Source: Nematopogon swammerdamellus
Taxonomy: Eukaryota; Arthropoda; Insecta; Lepidoptera; Adelidae
DNA length: 64,000 bases
Direction: 5' to 3'
Assembly (NCBI GenBank): GCA_946902875.1
Contig: OX336343.1
Span: forward strand, 2,332,754 to 2,396,753
Shown here in pieces: positions 10,440 to 21,964 of this stretch; positions within the stretch are counted from its first letter, which is position 1, and each line of letters opens with the position of its first letter. The notes under the pieces were generated by a model, which searched no databases, was not told the DNA's origin, and saw only the letters and a program-made list of their open reading frames with translations. The position numbers and the translations under genes are program-made.

Positions 10440-10622
10440 CGCCCTAGACACACGTATCTAGACCAGATCGGGTATGTGCTCAAAAAGGGGCAAGTGCATA
10501 GTACCCGTAACCGACGAGCATGCATGAAGAACATGAGAGTGGAAGAGGCGGTAGAGGTGTGTCAGGATCGTGACACGTGGAGCTCCGTTGTCTCTGCCTA
10601 CTCCACTAGGAAACAGGCGTGA
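10440..10622 (+). pseudogene. C-terminal scrap of a non-LTR retrotransposon ORF
   Basis: An open 60-codon tail reads YLDQIGYVLKKGQV, STRNRRACMKNM, EVCQDRDTWSSVVSAY and ends at TGA 10620-10622. The same tail recurs, more decayed, on the minus strand at 26353-26532. I recognise this as the conserved end of an arthropod non-LTR retroelement polyprotein but cannot name the clade with certainty. Confidence 0.7.
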
Positions 10623-11227
10623 CGCTATGTACGTTTATATGAATTGATCTGTCAGACGGAGATTGTCAAATATTCGTGTAACAAAGATCACTCGGGACAA
10701 GAAAACTTGAAAATATGAGTAGAAATTGATATCTGGCTTAGAATATTGCACAAATCTCTTCTTAGAATCTCAAAAGGTTTCGAAAATCCTAACACTCGTA
10801 AAAAAAGGAGCGCAGTTGAAAAGCTTCAACGACAAGACAACCATCATCCAAATGTACCCCTAAGACAGCTTATATATTGTGGCATAGCTAAAACAACTAG
10901 AAATCATTCAAATCAAAATAAAATCAAAACATACTTTATTGTACACCATAATAAAAAGGAACACAACAGGCGAGTTTAATGCAAAGTAGCATTCTTTACA
11001 AACTAACCTGTGGTGTGCGGAGAAGATAATAGGGCGGACAATGCAGTGCAAAAGAGAAGCGTGAAAAATAAAACTATTAAATAAATGGACACAAACATAT
11101 ACATAGATACATACATAAAAATCATTGATAAGGAGAACAAAAAATCCGTCAGTCTCAACTGTCATTAATAAGTATCTATATATCGAACTATTATACAATA
11201 ACAAGGATATAGTATAAATACGTGAAC

Positions 11228-11465
11228 ATCACGCTGTATCCCGCCAATCGAGGTAAGCAGTTGTGCTCCAAGAACTTCGGTAGGTAATAATTACAGCACA
11301 ACACCGACTGACCAACACGTTTGGCAAAATAATTAGGACAAGATAACCATCAGGCCATATTTATGAACACAGTTACCCACTGCATGGAAGGACAGTGCAG
11401 AAGGAAGGTGAGAGGCATCTAATCTGTCGCCCTTTATCGCTGCATCTTGTCCTTTAAGACATGCA
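11228..11465 (-). repeat. Rep-F copy, diverged
   Basis: Complement of the Rep-F 3' half: gctgtatcccgccaatcg, aattacagcacaacaccga, ggcaaaataattaggacaag and ggtgagaggcatct. The 5' block is missing. Confidence 0.7.
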
Positions 11466-11639
11466 CAGGAGGCGATGCAGTGAAACTTTGAAACTTTAAA
11501 CTGAAAATTTAGATGCAGTGGGGTTAAATTATTTTTAAGTATCCGTTTGAACACGCATTGCAAGGATTCCTCAAAGATAAACTTATTACAGTCACTGATT
11601 GATCTGCTAACAAAATCGACTACTTTCACAAGGTGTGGG

Positions 11640-12310
11640 CAGTCGAAACGGTTTCAGAATTAGCAAACAATCGCGGCATCTCATTAACCCGTAAAATGTC
11701 CATCGTCATTGATTTTGCGACGATTCGACAATCGACGCGTACTAAAAAATGGCTAATAGAACAACGTTGAAGTAGACTCGCTCGGTTTGGTAGCGGACGA
11801 ATCGGCGCGGGGAAAGTGGTTGCGTAGGCAGCACGCAGTGGTCTATTGATGGGAGGATAACGATGTACCGAGAGACGGAGTAGACGTCGTCGGTTTGACT
11901 GTACGTTTGTTAGCTGTGTGAATTTTTGTACATTATTGTGCTTTTGTCTTCTGTGTGCGTGGGAGTCATCATTGTTCGCTTAAATTGTGTGATTTCTGTA
12001 AAATATGCTTGAATGAAATGCTTTCTTTGATTTTGGTTAGATTCATTTTTCCTTTGAATTTTCCTTTGCTAATCTTTTCTGATGTTGTATTGTACGTTAC
12101 ACTATTCTTGTTCACCTGCATGTACTTCTCCCACATCCCAAAGGTTAGTTAGAATAGAATGCCTCGCGTCATTAAGCTCGCCTAATGTGCCTAATTTGTA
12201 TACATTGGTGTTGAATAAAACATACATACATACGTTTACAATTTACAGCGAGCGATTGGATAACATTTGCATGAACTGCGTACCAAAAAATCTCCCTTTC
12301 ACTAATTGAA
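11640..12310. other. No recognisable gene
   Basis: The segment 12125-12230 (ccacatcccaaaggttagtt, gcctcgcgtcattaag, then catacatacatac) matches a repeat tail also present at 15785-15865. Nothing else is recognised. Confidence 0.5.
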
Positions 12311-12504
12311 GGGGAGATTCACTATTATTCACTCTGCAAACCTATATTGTATCCTCGATTGTATCTACCTCCAGTAGTTGGCATGGTATCTAGTTCCGAC
12401 GACAGGGTGTAATGGGCTAACATCACGTGTGTATCAGATGATGTAGGGGCTGCTCAACAAAATTATACCAATACTAGCTTTCGCCGCGCGTTTATCCTTA
12501 TGGA

Positions 12505-12905
12505 TACACTAGCTTTTGCCCGCGGCTTCGCTCGCGTGAAATTTGTTTTTAAAAAGAAGAAAGTAAGTAAGCCCGCTACAGTACCTTTATTTTGGCGCGT
12601 GGAACAATTCGGTTTGTATGAGAGCCACATCTTGGCGTAACCGGAACTGAATTTTATTTAGCTTATCCTGTGTCTCATATAGTTAAATGTGTTTATACTA
12701 AGTTTCATAGAATTTTGAGAGTTAGGAGTATGTATGTATGTACATAATATGTACATACATACATATAAACAGAAAATATTTCTAAACATCATCAATTTAG
12801 TTTTAGTATCATAAATAGAGTCTACAAACGCAATATCTCATAAAAAAAGTAACTTACTCCATGACCATCCCTTACAGATTTTATTATTAGTACCTACCTA
12901 TTGAT
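12505..12905 (+). repeat. Rep-E copy, near full length
   Basis: Starts ctagcttttgcccgcggctt, passes through gaacaattcggtttgtatg and the (TATG) run, and ends aagtaacttactccatgacc. Reverse-orientation copies lie at 43065, 58385 and 58880, so the ends can be compared. Confidence 0.8.
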
Positions 12906-13027
12906 ATTGATTGATTGATTGGACTGTTACTTTCTTATGTTTATTATTAGTATTGGTTGCTACTGGACTTAAATACAGCGCTGAGTCTAGTGAAATCTTC
13001 ACTAGACTCAGCATAGGCTGGGTTCAG

Positions 13028-13050
13028 TCCTCCCCCCCCCCCCCCCCCCT
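13028..13050. repeat. Poly(C) run
   Basis: Almost uninterrupted C run ending in ttccc; low-complexity tract, prone to length error in sequencing. Confidence 0.9.
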
Positions 13051-13199
13051 TCCCTCTGTAATTGTTTAAATGTGTGTGTTAATTAATATCCCTTGTTATT
13101 TCTTGATTGTTTAAATGTGTCTTAATATGTAAAAAATAATGTAATGCTGTAAGGGAAAAAATAAATATTTCTTATTTCTTGATTATTGATGATGATTAG

Positions 13200-13556
13200 A
13201 GACCAGTGCTTCTAAACCCGCAGGACTCTTTGTTTTCTTCAATGCATAACAATTTGCTTACAAGCAACGATATGCCCATGATCATCGGTTCGCTAGATAG
13301 CTTCATAGCGGTGCATCAGAACGTGCGATCTCAACCGACCTCGTCAAAATCCGGCCGTTTCGACAGCCGAGATGCTATCACCGCCCTCGTTACCGAACAT
13401 TACTCGTATAAACAAACCGAACGTGATGTTTTAGCTTTCTTCATGGCTACACTGCATGGTAATACGCGCATAGAAGAGGCATTACTTGTCGAGGACGTCA
13501 AACAAGCAAAAAGACAACATTACAATAAAAATTCACAGATCTCATGCATTACATGA
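13200..13556 (+). CDS. Unrecognised ORF, possible exon or transposon scrap
   Basis: The frame is open from just after a TAG at 13197-13199 to a TGA at 13554-13556, about 118 codons. The first in-frame ATG is about 14 codons in, so either it is an exon (a weak acceptor, gatgattag, ends at 13199) or the start is there. The protein is of mixed, normal-looking composition (SLDSFIAVHQNV, SRDAITALVTEHYSY, ERDVLAFFMATLHG, ALLVEDVKQAKRQH) with no low-complexity or repeat signature, unlike most open frames here. I do not recognise a family. It sits between a poly(C)/AT-rich stretch and Rep-H-like sequence, which weakens the case for a host gene. Confidence 0.35.
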   Translation, partial: RPVLLNPQDSLFSSMHNNLLTSNDMPMIIGSLDSFIAVHQNVRSQPTSSKSGRFDSRDAITALVTEHYSYKQTERDVLAFFMATLHGNTRIEEALLVEDVKQAKRQHYNKNSQISCIT

Positions 13557-13714
13557 CCTTGGGGTAGGTACATTTAAAATGACTTTTAGGGCGTATTCAA
13601 ATATTTGTCAATTTTGAAAAAGTGAAAAAAACAACAAATTAAATTAAATTAAAAAAACATGTGTTCTTTTTCAATAAATAATAAGAAGCACTAAAAAGTG
13701 ATATGTATATCCTT

Positions 13715-13950
13715 ACCTATAATAAAATCCAACGTCTGCTTTCTGTCTGAGTGTCTGTCTGTCCGCTTATAACTCGAGAACCACTGAACCGATTTTAATA
13801 AAAAAAAAATCTACGGATAGCTTGATTCTTCCCATCAACTATAGGCTACTTACTATCACGCTAAATGGCTTATGAGGTTAGCAGTGAAGTGAAATATGAG
13901 AGCGGGCGGCGCCGCGGGCACAGCTTGTTTTCTTATAATATAAAAATACA
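13715..13950 (+). repeat. Rep-H copy
   Basis: Begins cctataataaaatccaacg, has ctgtctgtctgtccg, gagaaccactgaaccgattt and ctataggctactt, and ends gccgcgggcacagctt. This text pattern (start, 'accactgaac', 'cgcgggca...agct' end) recurs at 23430, 23890, 28205 and 32365. Confidence 0.7.
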
Positions 13951-13969
13951 AGCTGTGCCCGCGGCACGG

Positions 13970-14065
13970 TAATCCGTTGAGTCGGTAGGGTCCGAGAAGG
14001 TAGGTGCCATACCGGAGACTTCCCTGAATTGCCGGCTATACTGGACTAGACGAGAACACAGCCGA
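13970..14065 (-). repeat. SINE-B 3' fragment
   Basis: Complement of the SINE-B end: gagaaggtaggtgccatacc, ggctatactggactag, gaacacagccgaggctg. Confidence 0.6.
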
Positions 14066-14159
14066 GGCTGATATCTGTCTTAGTAATCAAGTAATTATGA
14101 AGTAAAAAAAAAACTACGTCTCACGCACGGATATACCGACTTGGAAGCGTTTTTTTTTT

Positions 14160-14395
14160 AAAGGTTGAAATAAAAGTTAAATTACAAATTTAAAAAACCC
14201 CGACTCTTAAAAAATTAAAAATAATTTCTGTTTACTTAAAGCAGTCGGGGGACCGCTAACTAAATAAAATATAAGAACTCAGAGCTGCGCGGGTATTTAT
14301 TTAGCGGTCCCCGACTCCTTTTTCAAGTAGGTAAGTAAACGGAAATGATTTTTTTACTTTTTAAGGGTCGGGGTTTTTTTAAAGTAATTTTTTCC
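14160..14395. mobile_element. Rep-G palindromic element
   Basis: Left arm (aaaaaccccgactcttaa ... gggggaccgctaactaaat) is the imperfect reverse complement of the right arm (atttatttagcggtcccc ... aagggtcggggtttttt), with a loop containing ctcagagctgcgcggg. The same palindrome occurs at 21351 (nearly perfect), 42550, 44240 and 62740. Confidence 0.85.
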
Positions 14396-15274
14396 AATAG
14401 CTCATGAGCTCAGGAATCGAGTGGTGGTAATACTATGCACTAAATGTGGGATATCCTGTATTATGCAAAGTACTAAAATGGCGTTTCTACATCTTCATTT
14501 CCACGGCTGTACTGTTAACCCAGTCCAATAGACGTCGAAATATCTACGGGATTTTAGAAAAGTGCGGACGGCTTCTTTGTTTATTTGTCGGTTGTAATGA
14601 CGGACAAAATTGTTCTCCAGTCTGTTCTTGAGTAAAGGCAGCCAAGCGTTGAAGTGTTTGTTTGCGCACGCAAACCTTGTCATTTTAGTCAATACTTTCT
14701 ATAGTCAGTTGGGTACACGGTACGACAAAGGAATCGCTTATGTCTTTTACAGTTATTACAAGTTTAGGTTAGAATTAATTTTTCTCATATAATTTTGATC
14801 AGTTCTTGGCCTGATAAGTATAAATAATATAACAGTACCTATAAATAATAAGGAGAAAGAAGTGAAATTAGCACTTGTTGCCATCAAAGCAAAACGGAAA
14901 ACATACAAAAAACATAAAGTTTAAAAAAAACTGAAATTTAAATAATTTACATAATTAAATTTAATATGGAATGAATACATGACAATATGGGCCCATCTAG
15001 AATGTGATACAGTTGCGCAAGGCGTCCTATAGCTCTGTTTTTTTTGCAGATGTGCCTAAATTGTAAGAAATTACACTAACTAGTTAAATAAGAAATTTTC
15101 AATAACTAGGCCAAGAGGTAAAGGTCTAAAGGTGCGGAGGGTGCGAGCGGGGCTTAGGAATTCGGAAACACACGGACGCTTGTGGACGTCCGAGCTGACT
15201 TGCCTTGCAGTAAAATTTGTACTTCTATGAAAAGAAAATGCTGCATGTTCAAAACATTTTGCAAACTACGTTTA

Positions 15275-15500
15275 CCGGTTTTTAACCGACTTCAAAAAAG
15301 GAGGAGGTTCTATGTTCGGCTGTATGTATTTTTTTATGTATGTTCAGCAATATCTTCCCCAATTGTGAACCGATTTCGATGATTCTTTTTGTGTTCGGTT
15401 CAGTCTAGCTCCAAGGTGGTCCCATTTTTTTTTGTCAAGATCGGATTGGAAGCGAGGCGGAATCGCGAGGCCGAAGGCCAAGCGATTCCGCCGAGTACAT
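15275..15500 (+). repeat. Dispersed repeat 'accgacttcaaaaaaggagg'
   Basis: Starts with a phrase I know to be widespread in Lepidoptera, then gaaccgatttcgatgattct, and contains a short palindrome ggcggaatcgc...gcgattccgcc (about 15458-15494). No coding potential. Confidence 0.6.
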
Positions 15501-15587
15501 TAATAGCAAGTACGAGTACATTAATTACTAAAAAAACTGTGAAATAAAAAACTATTTAAAAAAATATAAAAACCGCCTTCAAAAATG

Positions 15588-15703
15588 TATGAAATAAAAA
15601 AATAAAAATCGAACCCTAGAGTTGAAGGCGGTGGTGCTAAAGCAAGCAAAAATAACCGACCGCCTTCAACTCTAGGGTTCGATTTTTATTTTTTTATTTC
15701 ATA
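15588..15703. repeat. Perfect 44-bp hairpin
   Basis: 15588-15631 and 15660-15703 are exact reverse complements separated by 28 bases. The arms carry gttgaaggcgg next to the loop and an A/T-rich outer part. A further aaccgccttcaa lies just upstream (15571). Probably the end of a TIR or foldback element. Confidence 0.9.
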
Positions 15704-16129
15704 AATTTTTGTATTCTTGCGATATGTATAAATACAAGTTTAATACATTGTCACAAACTTCTTTTTCGCCTGCATATACTTCTCCCACATAACAAAGGTT
15801 AGTTAAAATAGAATGCCTCGCGGCATTAACCCCGCATGTTGTGCCCAATTTGTTCCCAATAATATGTTCGTATCTTCGCATCGCTACATCAAATTAATGG
15901 AGTTTACCGTTTATCGCTACATCACTTGCTGGTACCTCCTGTGCCCACGCATAGAATGTTTTAACGTTACTGACACGCAATCGTCTCGAAGCAGCGTCTT
16001 CTAGAGGAAGTAATCTATTAAACGAATGGCCATGAGGTGGTGTAGAGATATTTTGTGATGCATGATTATTTTTCATTGCACGTTCTAAATCTAAAATAGA
16101 ACTCTCTAATAGATGTTTTATATTTATGT

Positions 16130-16440
16130 ACGCGTTACGGTTTTTAGGTTTCCGTACCCCGTACGGAAGCCTATTACTAAGTATATCTGTCTGTATGTCC
16201 TACTGCTGTATCTTTGGAACCGTAGCTGCTACGGTTCCAGTTACGGAGCCAGTTGAAATATTCACAGATTATTTGTTATTACGAATATAACAACAAATAA
16301 TAAAACATAGAAAATGTAAAAAATTAAGGGGACCTACGTTCATTTTACCACATACCAGAAAATTGTTTCTTCAATGTATTTTTTTTTTTGTGGTGCGGAA
16401 ACTTCGGTGCGCGTATCCGACTCGCACTTGGCCGGTTTTT
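16130..16440 (+). repeat. Rep-D copy
   Basis: Starts ttaggtttccgtacccc and cctattactaag, has aataacaacaaataataaaa-like text, and ends cgtatccgactcgcacttgg then ccggtttt. The order of blocks matches the copies at 29820 and 62110. Confidence 0.8.
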
Positions 16441-17237
16441 ATACATTGTAGATGGGCTATGTATTTTTTTGCATTCAATGTTATATAATATAACACATTT
16501 TAGCATTGCATTTGCTAGTGCAAGGAATTCCTCGCGGTGGTTTCCTTCAGCAGCGGAGTGATGGTGAACCACGCACATGTTTCTATATTTCTGGAAAATT
16601 CGAAAATGTTATTACTGCTGCGCCCTGCCTGCCTGTTTTGTATTAGCGGTTATAAATCGCAAAAATAGCGATCGCCGCAGCTCTGTCTCACAGAAGCTCT
16701 TTGGAGCTTGGAGACAAAACATGAAAAATTGCGTAGCGATGAATTGCTAAGTGAGACATAAAAAATAGTGCAAGTATTAAAAGAAAAAAGGTGTGGTGTC
16801 GTGAGACACCCGATAGAAGTGAAGCTTCTTAAACTTTGTGTAAAAAAAAATATTAATATCATTTAATTTAGATCGGGATAGCGCCATCTATGCGGTATTT
16901 ATTACTTTCAATTTATTCTTTCACAACCTAGCCAACAACCAATACAAAGGTTCGACTTAAAAATATAGGACGGACGGACAGACCTGATTTAACCACGTCG
17001 CTGTCTATGGAACCCTAAAAAAATGTTCCAACAAGAATTTGGATACATCTACAGAAGAATATTCAATTGATTGCTTCTTAATTGATTAATGAAGCAACTC
17101 TAAGAACTTTCTCCGTCTTATTATAATTGATCGCTTCTGAAACTGAAGATATCGATTTCATCAAATTGAAATAGTGTTTCATCTCTGCAACCAACCGTGA
17201 CCTTGGACTGCCTACCCCACCGGGAAATAGGCGTGAA

Positions 17238-17270
17238 GCTATATATATATATATATATATATATACGTAT
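17238..17270. repeat. (AT)n microsatellite
   Basis: Dinucleotide run of about 15 units following a retroelement 3' tail phrase (caccgggaaataggcgtgaa). Confidence 0.9.
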
Positions 17271-17699
17271 GTATATGTAATGACTACTAGAAAATATCAT
17301 AGTTACCAATAAAATGGAATAGCCAATAGATAAATAATTATTACGTATAAAAGATGTTAAAGAAATTTCTTCACACATTTCACATAAACAATTTATAACC
17401 AAGTGAAAATTGCCGGTGCTTAGAATACACGTTTTATATATAACGTACACGCTGACACAAGTACTCGTATTTACATAACAAATTATTTGCTAACTAAGTA
17501 CCTAATTGAATTTTAACTCGTCGGCTGAGATTAACATGATACGACATAATGCTAAGTATAAAATTTTTTATAACAGTTTTGTGAAAACAAAAAAAAACAA
17601 TCAATTAAAACCAGACTACGAAAAAAGTGCGATTGCCGGGACTCAATGTTAAGATGTCTAAACAAGCGATATCTCACTCACTGCACGCGAGTTACTTTT

Positions 17700-19007
17700 A
17701 TTTTACTCGTGTTACTTCGCGAGCGTCACTGTTGCTAGTGTTACTTCGCGAGCGTCACTGTTGCTAGTGTTACTTCGCGTGCGTCACTGTTGCTAGTGTT
17801 ACTTCGCGAGCATCACTGTTGCTAGTGTTACTTCGCGAGCGTCACTGTTGCTAGTGTGACTTCGCGTGCGTCACTGTTGCTAGTGTACTTCGCGAGCGTC
17901 ACTGTTGCTAGTGTTACTTCGCGAGCGTCACTGTTGCTAGTGTGACTTCGCGAGCGTCACTGTTGCTAGTGTTGCTTCGCGAGCGTCACTGGTGCTAGTG
18001 TTACTTCGCGAGCGTCACTGTTGCTAGTGTTACTTCGCGAGCGTTACTGTTGCTAGTGTTACTTCGCGAGCGTCACTGTTGCTAGTGTTACTTCGCGAGC
18101 GTCACTGTTGCTAGTGTTACTTCGCGTGCGTCACTGTTGCTAGTGTTAATTCGCGAGCGTCACTGTTGCTAGTGTTACTTCGGGTGCGTCACTGTTGCTA
18201 GTGTGACTTCGCGAGCGTCACTGTTGCTAGTGTTGCTTCGTGAGCGTCACTGGTGCTAGTGTTACTTCGCGAGCGTCACTGTTGCTAGTGTTACTTCGCG
18301 AGCGTCACTGTTGCTAGTGTTACTTCGCGAGCATCACTGTTGCTAGTGTTACTTCGCGAGCGTCACTGTTGCTAGTGTGACTTCGCGTGCGTCACTGTTG
18401 CTAGTGTACTTCGCGAGCGTCACTGTTGCTAGTGTGACTTCGCGTGCGTCACTGTTGCTAGTGTTACTTCGCGAGCGTCACTGTTGCTAGTGTGACTTCG
18501 CGAGCGTCACACTAGCAGTTAAATAGTAACAGTGTAACAGTAGTATTAACAGTGTAAGGTTACTGTTACTAGTGATTCTTCGCGAGCGTCACTGTTGCTA
18601 GTGTTACTTCGCGAGCGTCACTGTTGCTAGTGTTACTTCGCGTGCGTCACTGTTGCTAGTGTTACTTCGGGTGCGTCACTGTTGCTAGTGTTACTTCGCG
18701 AGCGTCACTGTTGCTAGTGTTACTTCGCGAGCGTCACTGTTGCTAGTGTTACTTCGCGTGCGTCACTGTTGCTAGTGTTAATTCGCGAGCGTCACTGTTA
18801 ATCGTGTTACTTCCGAGGTTACTTCGCGAGCATCACTGTTACTAGAGTAACTGTGTAAGGTTACTGTTACTAGTGATTCTTCGCGAGCGTCACTGTTAAT
18901 CGTGTTACTTCCGAGGTTACTTCGCGAGCATCACTGTTACTAGAGTAACTGTGTAAGGTTACTGTTACTAGTGATTCTTCGCGAGCGTCACTGTTGCTAG
19001 TGTTACA
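17700..19007. repeat. 29-bp minisatellite, array 2 (about 45 unit lengths)
   Basis: Same unit as array 1: gttgctagtgttacttcgcg plus agcgtcact, with recurring variants (tgcgtcact; gtgacttcg; gttgcttcg). The regular array is broken at about 18517-18575 by diverged text and turns at its right end into a 98-bp higher-order repeat (ctgttaatcgtgttacttcc at about 18794 and 18892). The minus-strand frame at 18870-19055 is only translated repeat and is not a gene. Confidence 0.95.
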
Positions 19008-19267
19008 GTTGCCAAATTGTACCAAATTCACTTCATCCCCGAAAAATATTCTCACGGTCCCAAGACCCCAGAAACAAGATATATTGTGGTCTTGAAAAGA
19101 AATAGAAAATGGTACCTAACTCACTATGACCGTCAATGATTGCGGCTAATTAGCAAAATGTAAATTATCTGCAGAGTGAGGCAACGCAAGATCGCAATGG
19201 GAGCGTGAACGGTCACAGCGTAATATATGACTCCATATACCATAATATATATTTTCCATATATTATA

Positions 19268-19640
19268 TTTGTCAGCCTCGGTAGCTCAGCGGTGCGGTCG
19301 GTCGACTGTTAAGCAACGCTGGGAACGGTCAGTTCTTGGATGTGTGACCGCTGTTGGATGGGTGACCGGGTGGTTAAACTGTAGTTCCCTTCATTTCATT
19401 TCATGTCGTCTACACTGAAATGGACGGAAAACACGAACTATTTACATAGCCGTTTCGACGGACGACGACGTTTCATTCATTGCGGGATAAACCCTACCAC
19501 CTAGTAAGGTAAGAAGGGAAGGGACCTACAGTTTAACGTGGAATCGGAATCACGGTCAGCCTCCAACGGTCGAACGGTCACCCATCCAAGTACTGACCGC
19601 GCTCAGGGTTGCTTAACATCAGTCGACCGACCATATTGAT
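19268..19640. repeat. SINE-A head joined to an inverted SINE-A piece
   Basis: 19268-19390 is a plus-strand tRNA-like head (gcctcggtagctcagcggtg; the box B region is disrupted). From 19395 the body blocks run in plus-to-minus mixture, and 19480-19640 is clearly minus, ending in the complement of the head (ggtcagcctccaacgg, then gcttaacatcagtcgaccga). The two heads face each other and could pair. Confidence 0.7.
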
Positions 19641-20195
19641 TTTTATTGATAAATTACTTGAATTTGATTTTTCTGCGGTCACATCAGCTAGAGCCGAGAG
19701 TATTAGAGCATAGAGAAACCTTCGAACAACGCAGGAAGAGAACAGTATTAAAATGCACGTATATTGTGTTACAAACAAACATAGGCCCACTTGCACCAAC
19801 ACGAATTTAACTATAAACCAGTTTAACTCGTTAAACTAGCACCCGTTGTATGTGGGAACCGCGTTTGAACCGCGTTTAAATCCATAACTCGCTATTTAAC
19901 TATAATCTGGTAACACTGAATACACCCTTGTCGAACTCACTGACTTGCTGCACACACTATGAGAGATGGACATACGCGAGTAAGACAACGTTCCAAAATG
20001 GGTCTTGAAGACGTGTAGTGTAATACAAGGTTGTTTGAATATGGAAAGGATTTCATTACTGTCGGGTTTAAATAACATTTAAGGTGTGCGTGAGCGAGCG
20101 GATGAAGACGTCGCTTAGCTTGGAAGAAGCAGTTGGTTTGAACCAGTTGATAAGTTTGATAATAAATGAATTTATACCGCACGGTTCATCCCGAC

Positions 20196-20358
20196 AATTG
20201 GTGTAAGCAGAGTAATCAGTGTTTTGTTGGGTAACTTGCAGCACAATACCGACCACCAAGTTTCGCAAGGTATTCGGACAAGATAGCTATCAAGCAAGTT
20301 ATTGGGATGTAGACACATCTGCTGCATGACTCGGTGGAAGGACCGTTCCATGATGAGA
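20196..20358 (-). repeat. Rep-F fragment
   Basis: Complement of Rep-F: gcagcacaataccgaccacc, ggtattcggacaagatagct, gactcggtggaaggaccg. Confidence 0.7.
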
Positions 20359-20849
20359 TTCACAATCGGCCTAATGTGTTTATATTTACAGTACAAAAAA
20401 TATGGTTTTCATAAAACATAGCAAGTACACAAAAAAAAAACTTGTCCTTATCAAGAGGCGCCACTGTACTATGAAGCTACCTACCTAATATACAAATGTT
20501 TATACTACAACAGAAGGACTGCGTCGAATCGTCGAAACAACTATTGTTATTGTTAAAAAGATCGAATAAAGATTCAAATATCGTACAGGGGAATCGTACA
20601 AACTGAATATGGCAACATAGAGTTCAGGCTAGCCAACTTTATAGCTAGAGATAAAATAACTGTGGACGGTCCGTAGAGTCCGTCTCACGAAAGAAGTCCG
20701 CGGCAATAAATGGAAGTGTATGACCGTAGTGCTGCCTCTACGGGACATCGTGGTGAGACGGAATATATGTCGTTATACTGTTTTCTGGACCGGTGACGTT
20801 TTCAGTGTTGCCATTGCCAGACGTTTCAAAAGTTAACGTTACTTATATG

Positions 20850-21060
20850 ATGGTAGGCTCAAATTGTAGCTGACTGGTTTGGCACCACCGTACTGCACCG
20901 TACTGGCCGCATAGCAGTCTCGGCTGTGTTCTAATCTAGTCCAGTATATCAAGCAGTTCAAACGGAGGTCTCTGATATAGAACCATCTCGGTCGTGATAT
21001 TAGCTGGTCGAAGCATATTGTGCTCGGGCCCCTTTGACTCAGCCACGCATACCGGATTAC
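20850..21060 (+). repeat. SINE-B 3' body fragment
   Basis: Contains tggtaggctcaaattgtagc, accgtactggccgcatagca, ctagtccagtata and ttagctggtcgaagcat, in SINE-B order. Head missing. Confidence 0.75.
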
Positions 21061-21064
21061 AACA

Positions 21065-21108
21065 TCGTTTTTAACCCCCGACGAAAAAACGGAGGGGTGT
21101 TATAAGTT

Positions 21109-21149
<41 letters not shown>

Positions 21150-21345
21150 TGTCTGTGGCATCGTAGCTCCCAAACGGGTGGACCGATTTGGATGCGGTTT
21201 TTTTTATTAGGAAGCTTGTTTAATCGGGATGGTTCTTAGCTATGTTTGTAATCAAGTAATAAAGTAATTAAGTAATAAAAAAAATAATTCTCTTAAAAAG
21301 TGGACCAATTTGCATACGGTTTTTTTTAAAAAGCTTGAAATAAAA
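21065..21345 (+). repeat. Dispersed repeat preceding Rep-G, with (GT)n
   Basis: Begins ttaacccccgacg, has ggggtgttataagtttgacg, a GT run (about 21112-21146), gtggcatcgtagctcccaaa and gaccgatttggatgcggttt. Partial copies at 43995, 57715 and 61990. It runs directly into the Rep-G palindrome here and at 44240, so the two may form one element. Confidence 0.75.
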
Positions 21346-21350
21346 GTTAA

Positions 21351-21560
21351 ATTACAAATTTAAAAAACCCCCGACTCTTAAAAAGTCAAAAATAATTTCC
21401 GTTTACTTACTTAAAGGAGTCGGGGGACCGCTAAGTAAATTAAATATAAAGACTCAAGAGTTGCGCGGGAATTTACTTAGCGGTCCACCGACTCCTTTAA
21501 GTAAGTAAACGGAAATTATTTTTGACTTTTTAAGAGTCGGGGGTTTTTTAAATTTGTAAT
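21351..21560. mobile_element. Rep-G palindrome, 90-bp arms, 89/90 match
   Basis: 21351-21440 and 21471-21560 are reverse complements with one mismatch, around a 30-base loop (taaatataaagac...gcggga). This is the best-preserved copy. No coding content; it would extrude as a long hairpin. Confidence 0.92.
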
Positions 21561-21964
21561 ATAGAAACTGAATGTAATTTCATCTAGTGCCGTTCTAAAT
21601 GAAAATAATTTTCCCATGGACAATAAATAACTGGAATTGCCAGCACAATTGCACCCTACCGCAATATATCGCCGGCGAAACGAGCTGTCAATAACCGACT
21701 CGTGTCATCACTAAATCATACATAACAGTGACAGGACCGCAGGGAAAAAATACATCTTTTCTCCCCTATTCCCTCCGAATGCGGCTTTTAATATTGCCAG
21801 CACAATGAAATAAATTATGTCAGGGAATATACAGAGCTATCCGTTTATAGCTGTTGTCTGTGGTCTGCGTGGGGAAAAATCGAACGATGATTCCATTTTC
21901 AAAACGCTCGTTGCAGCGTCGATGTTATGACGATAGCTCGTGTTTTATTGAACGTTAACTTACA

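Noticed and set aside
18870..19055. Minus-strand frame with repeated SNSDARE-like peptide
   Set aside because: Translation of the 29-bp minisatellite; the period is not a multiple of three.
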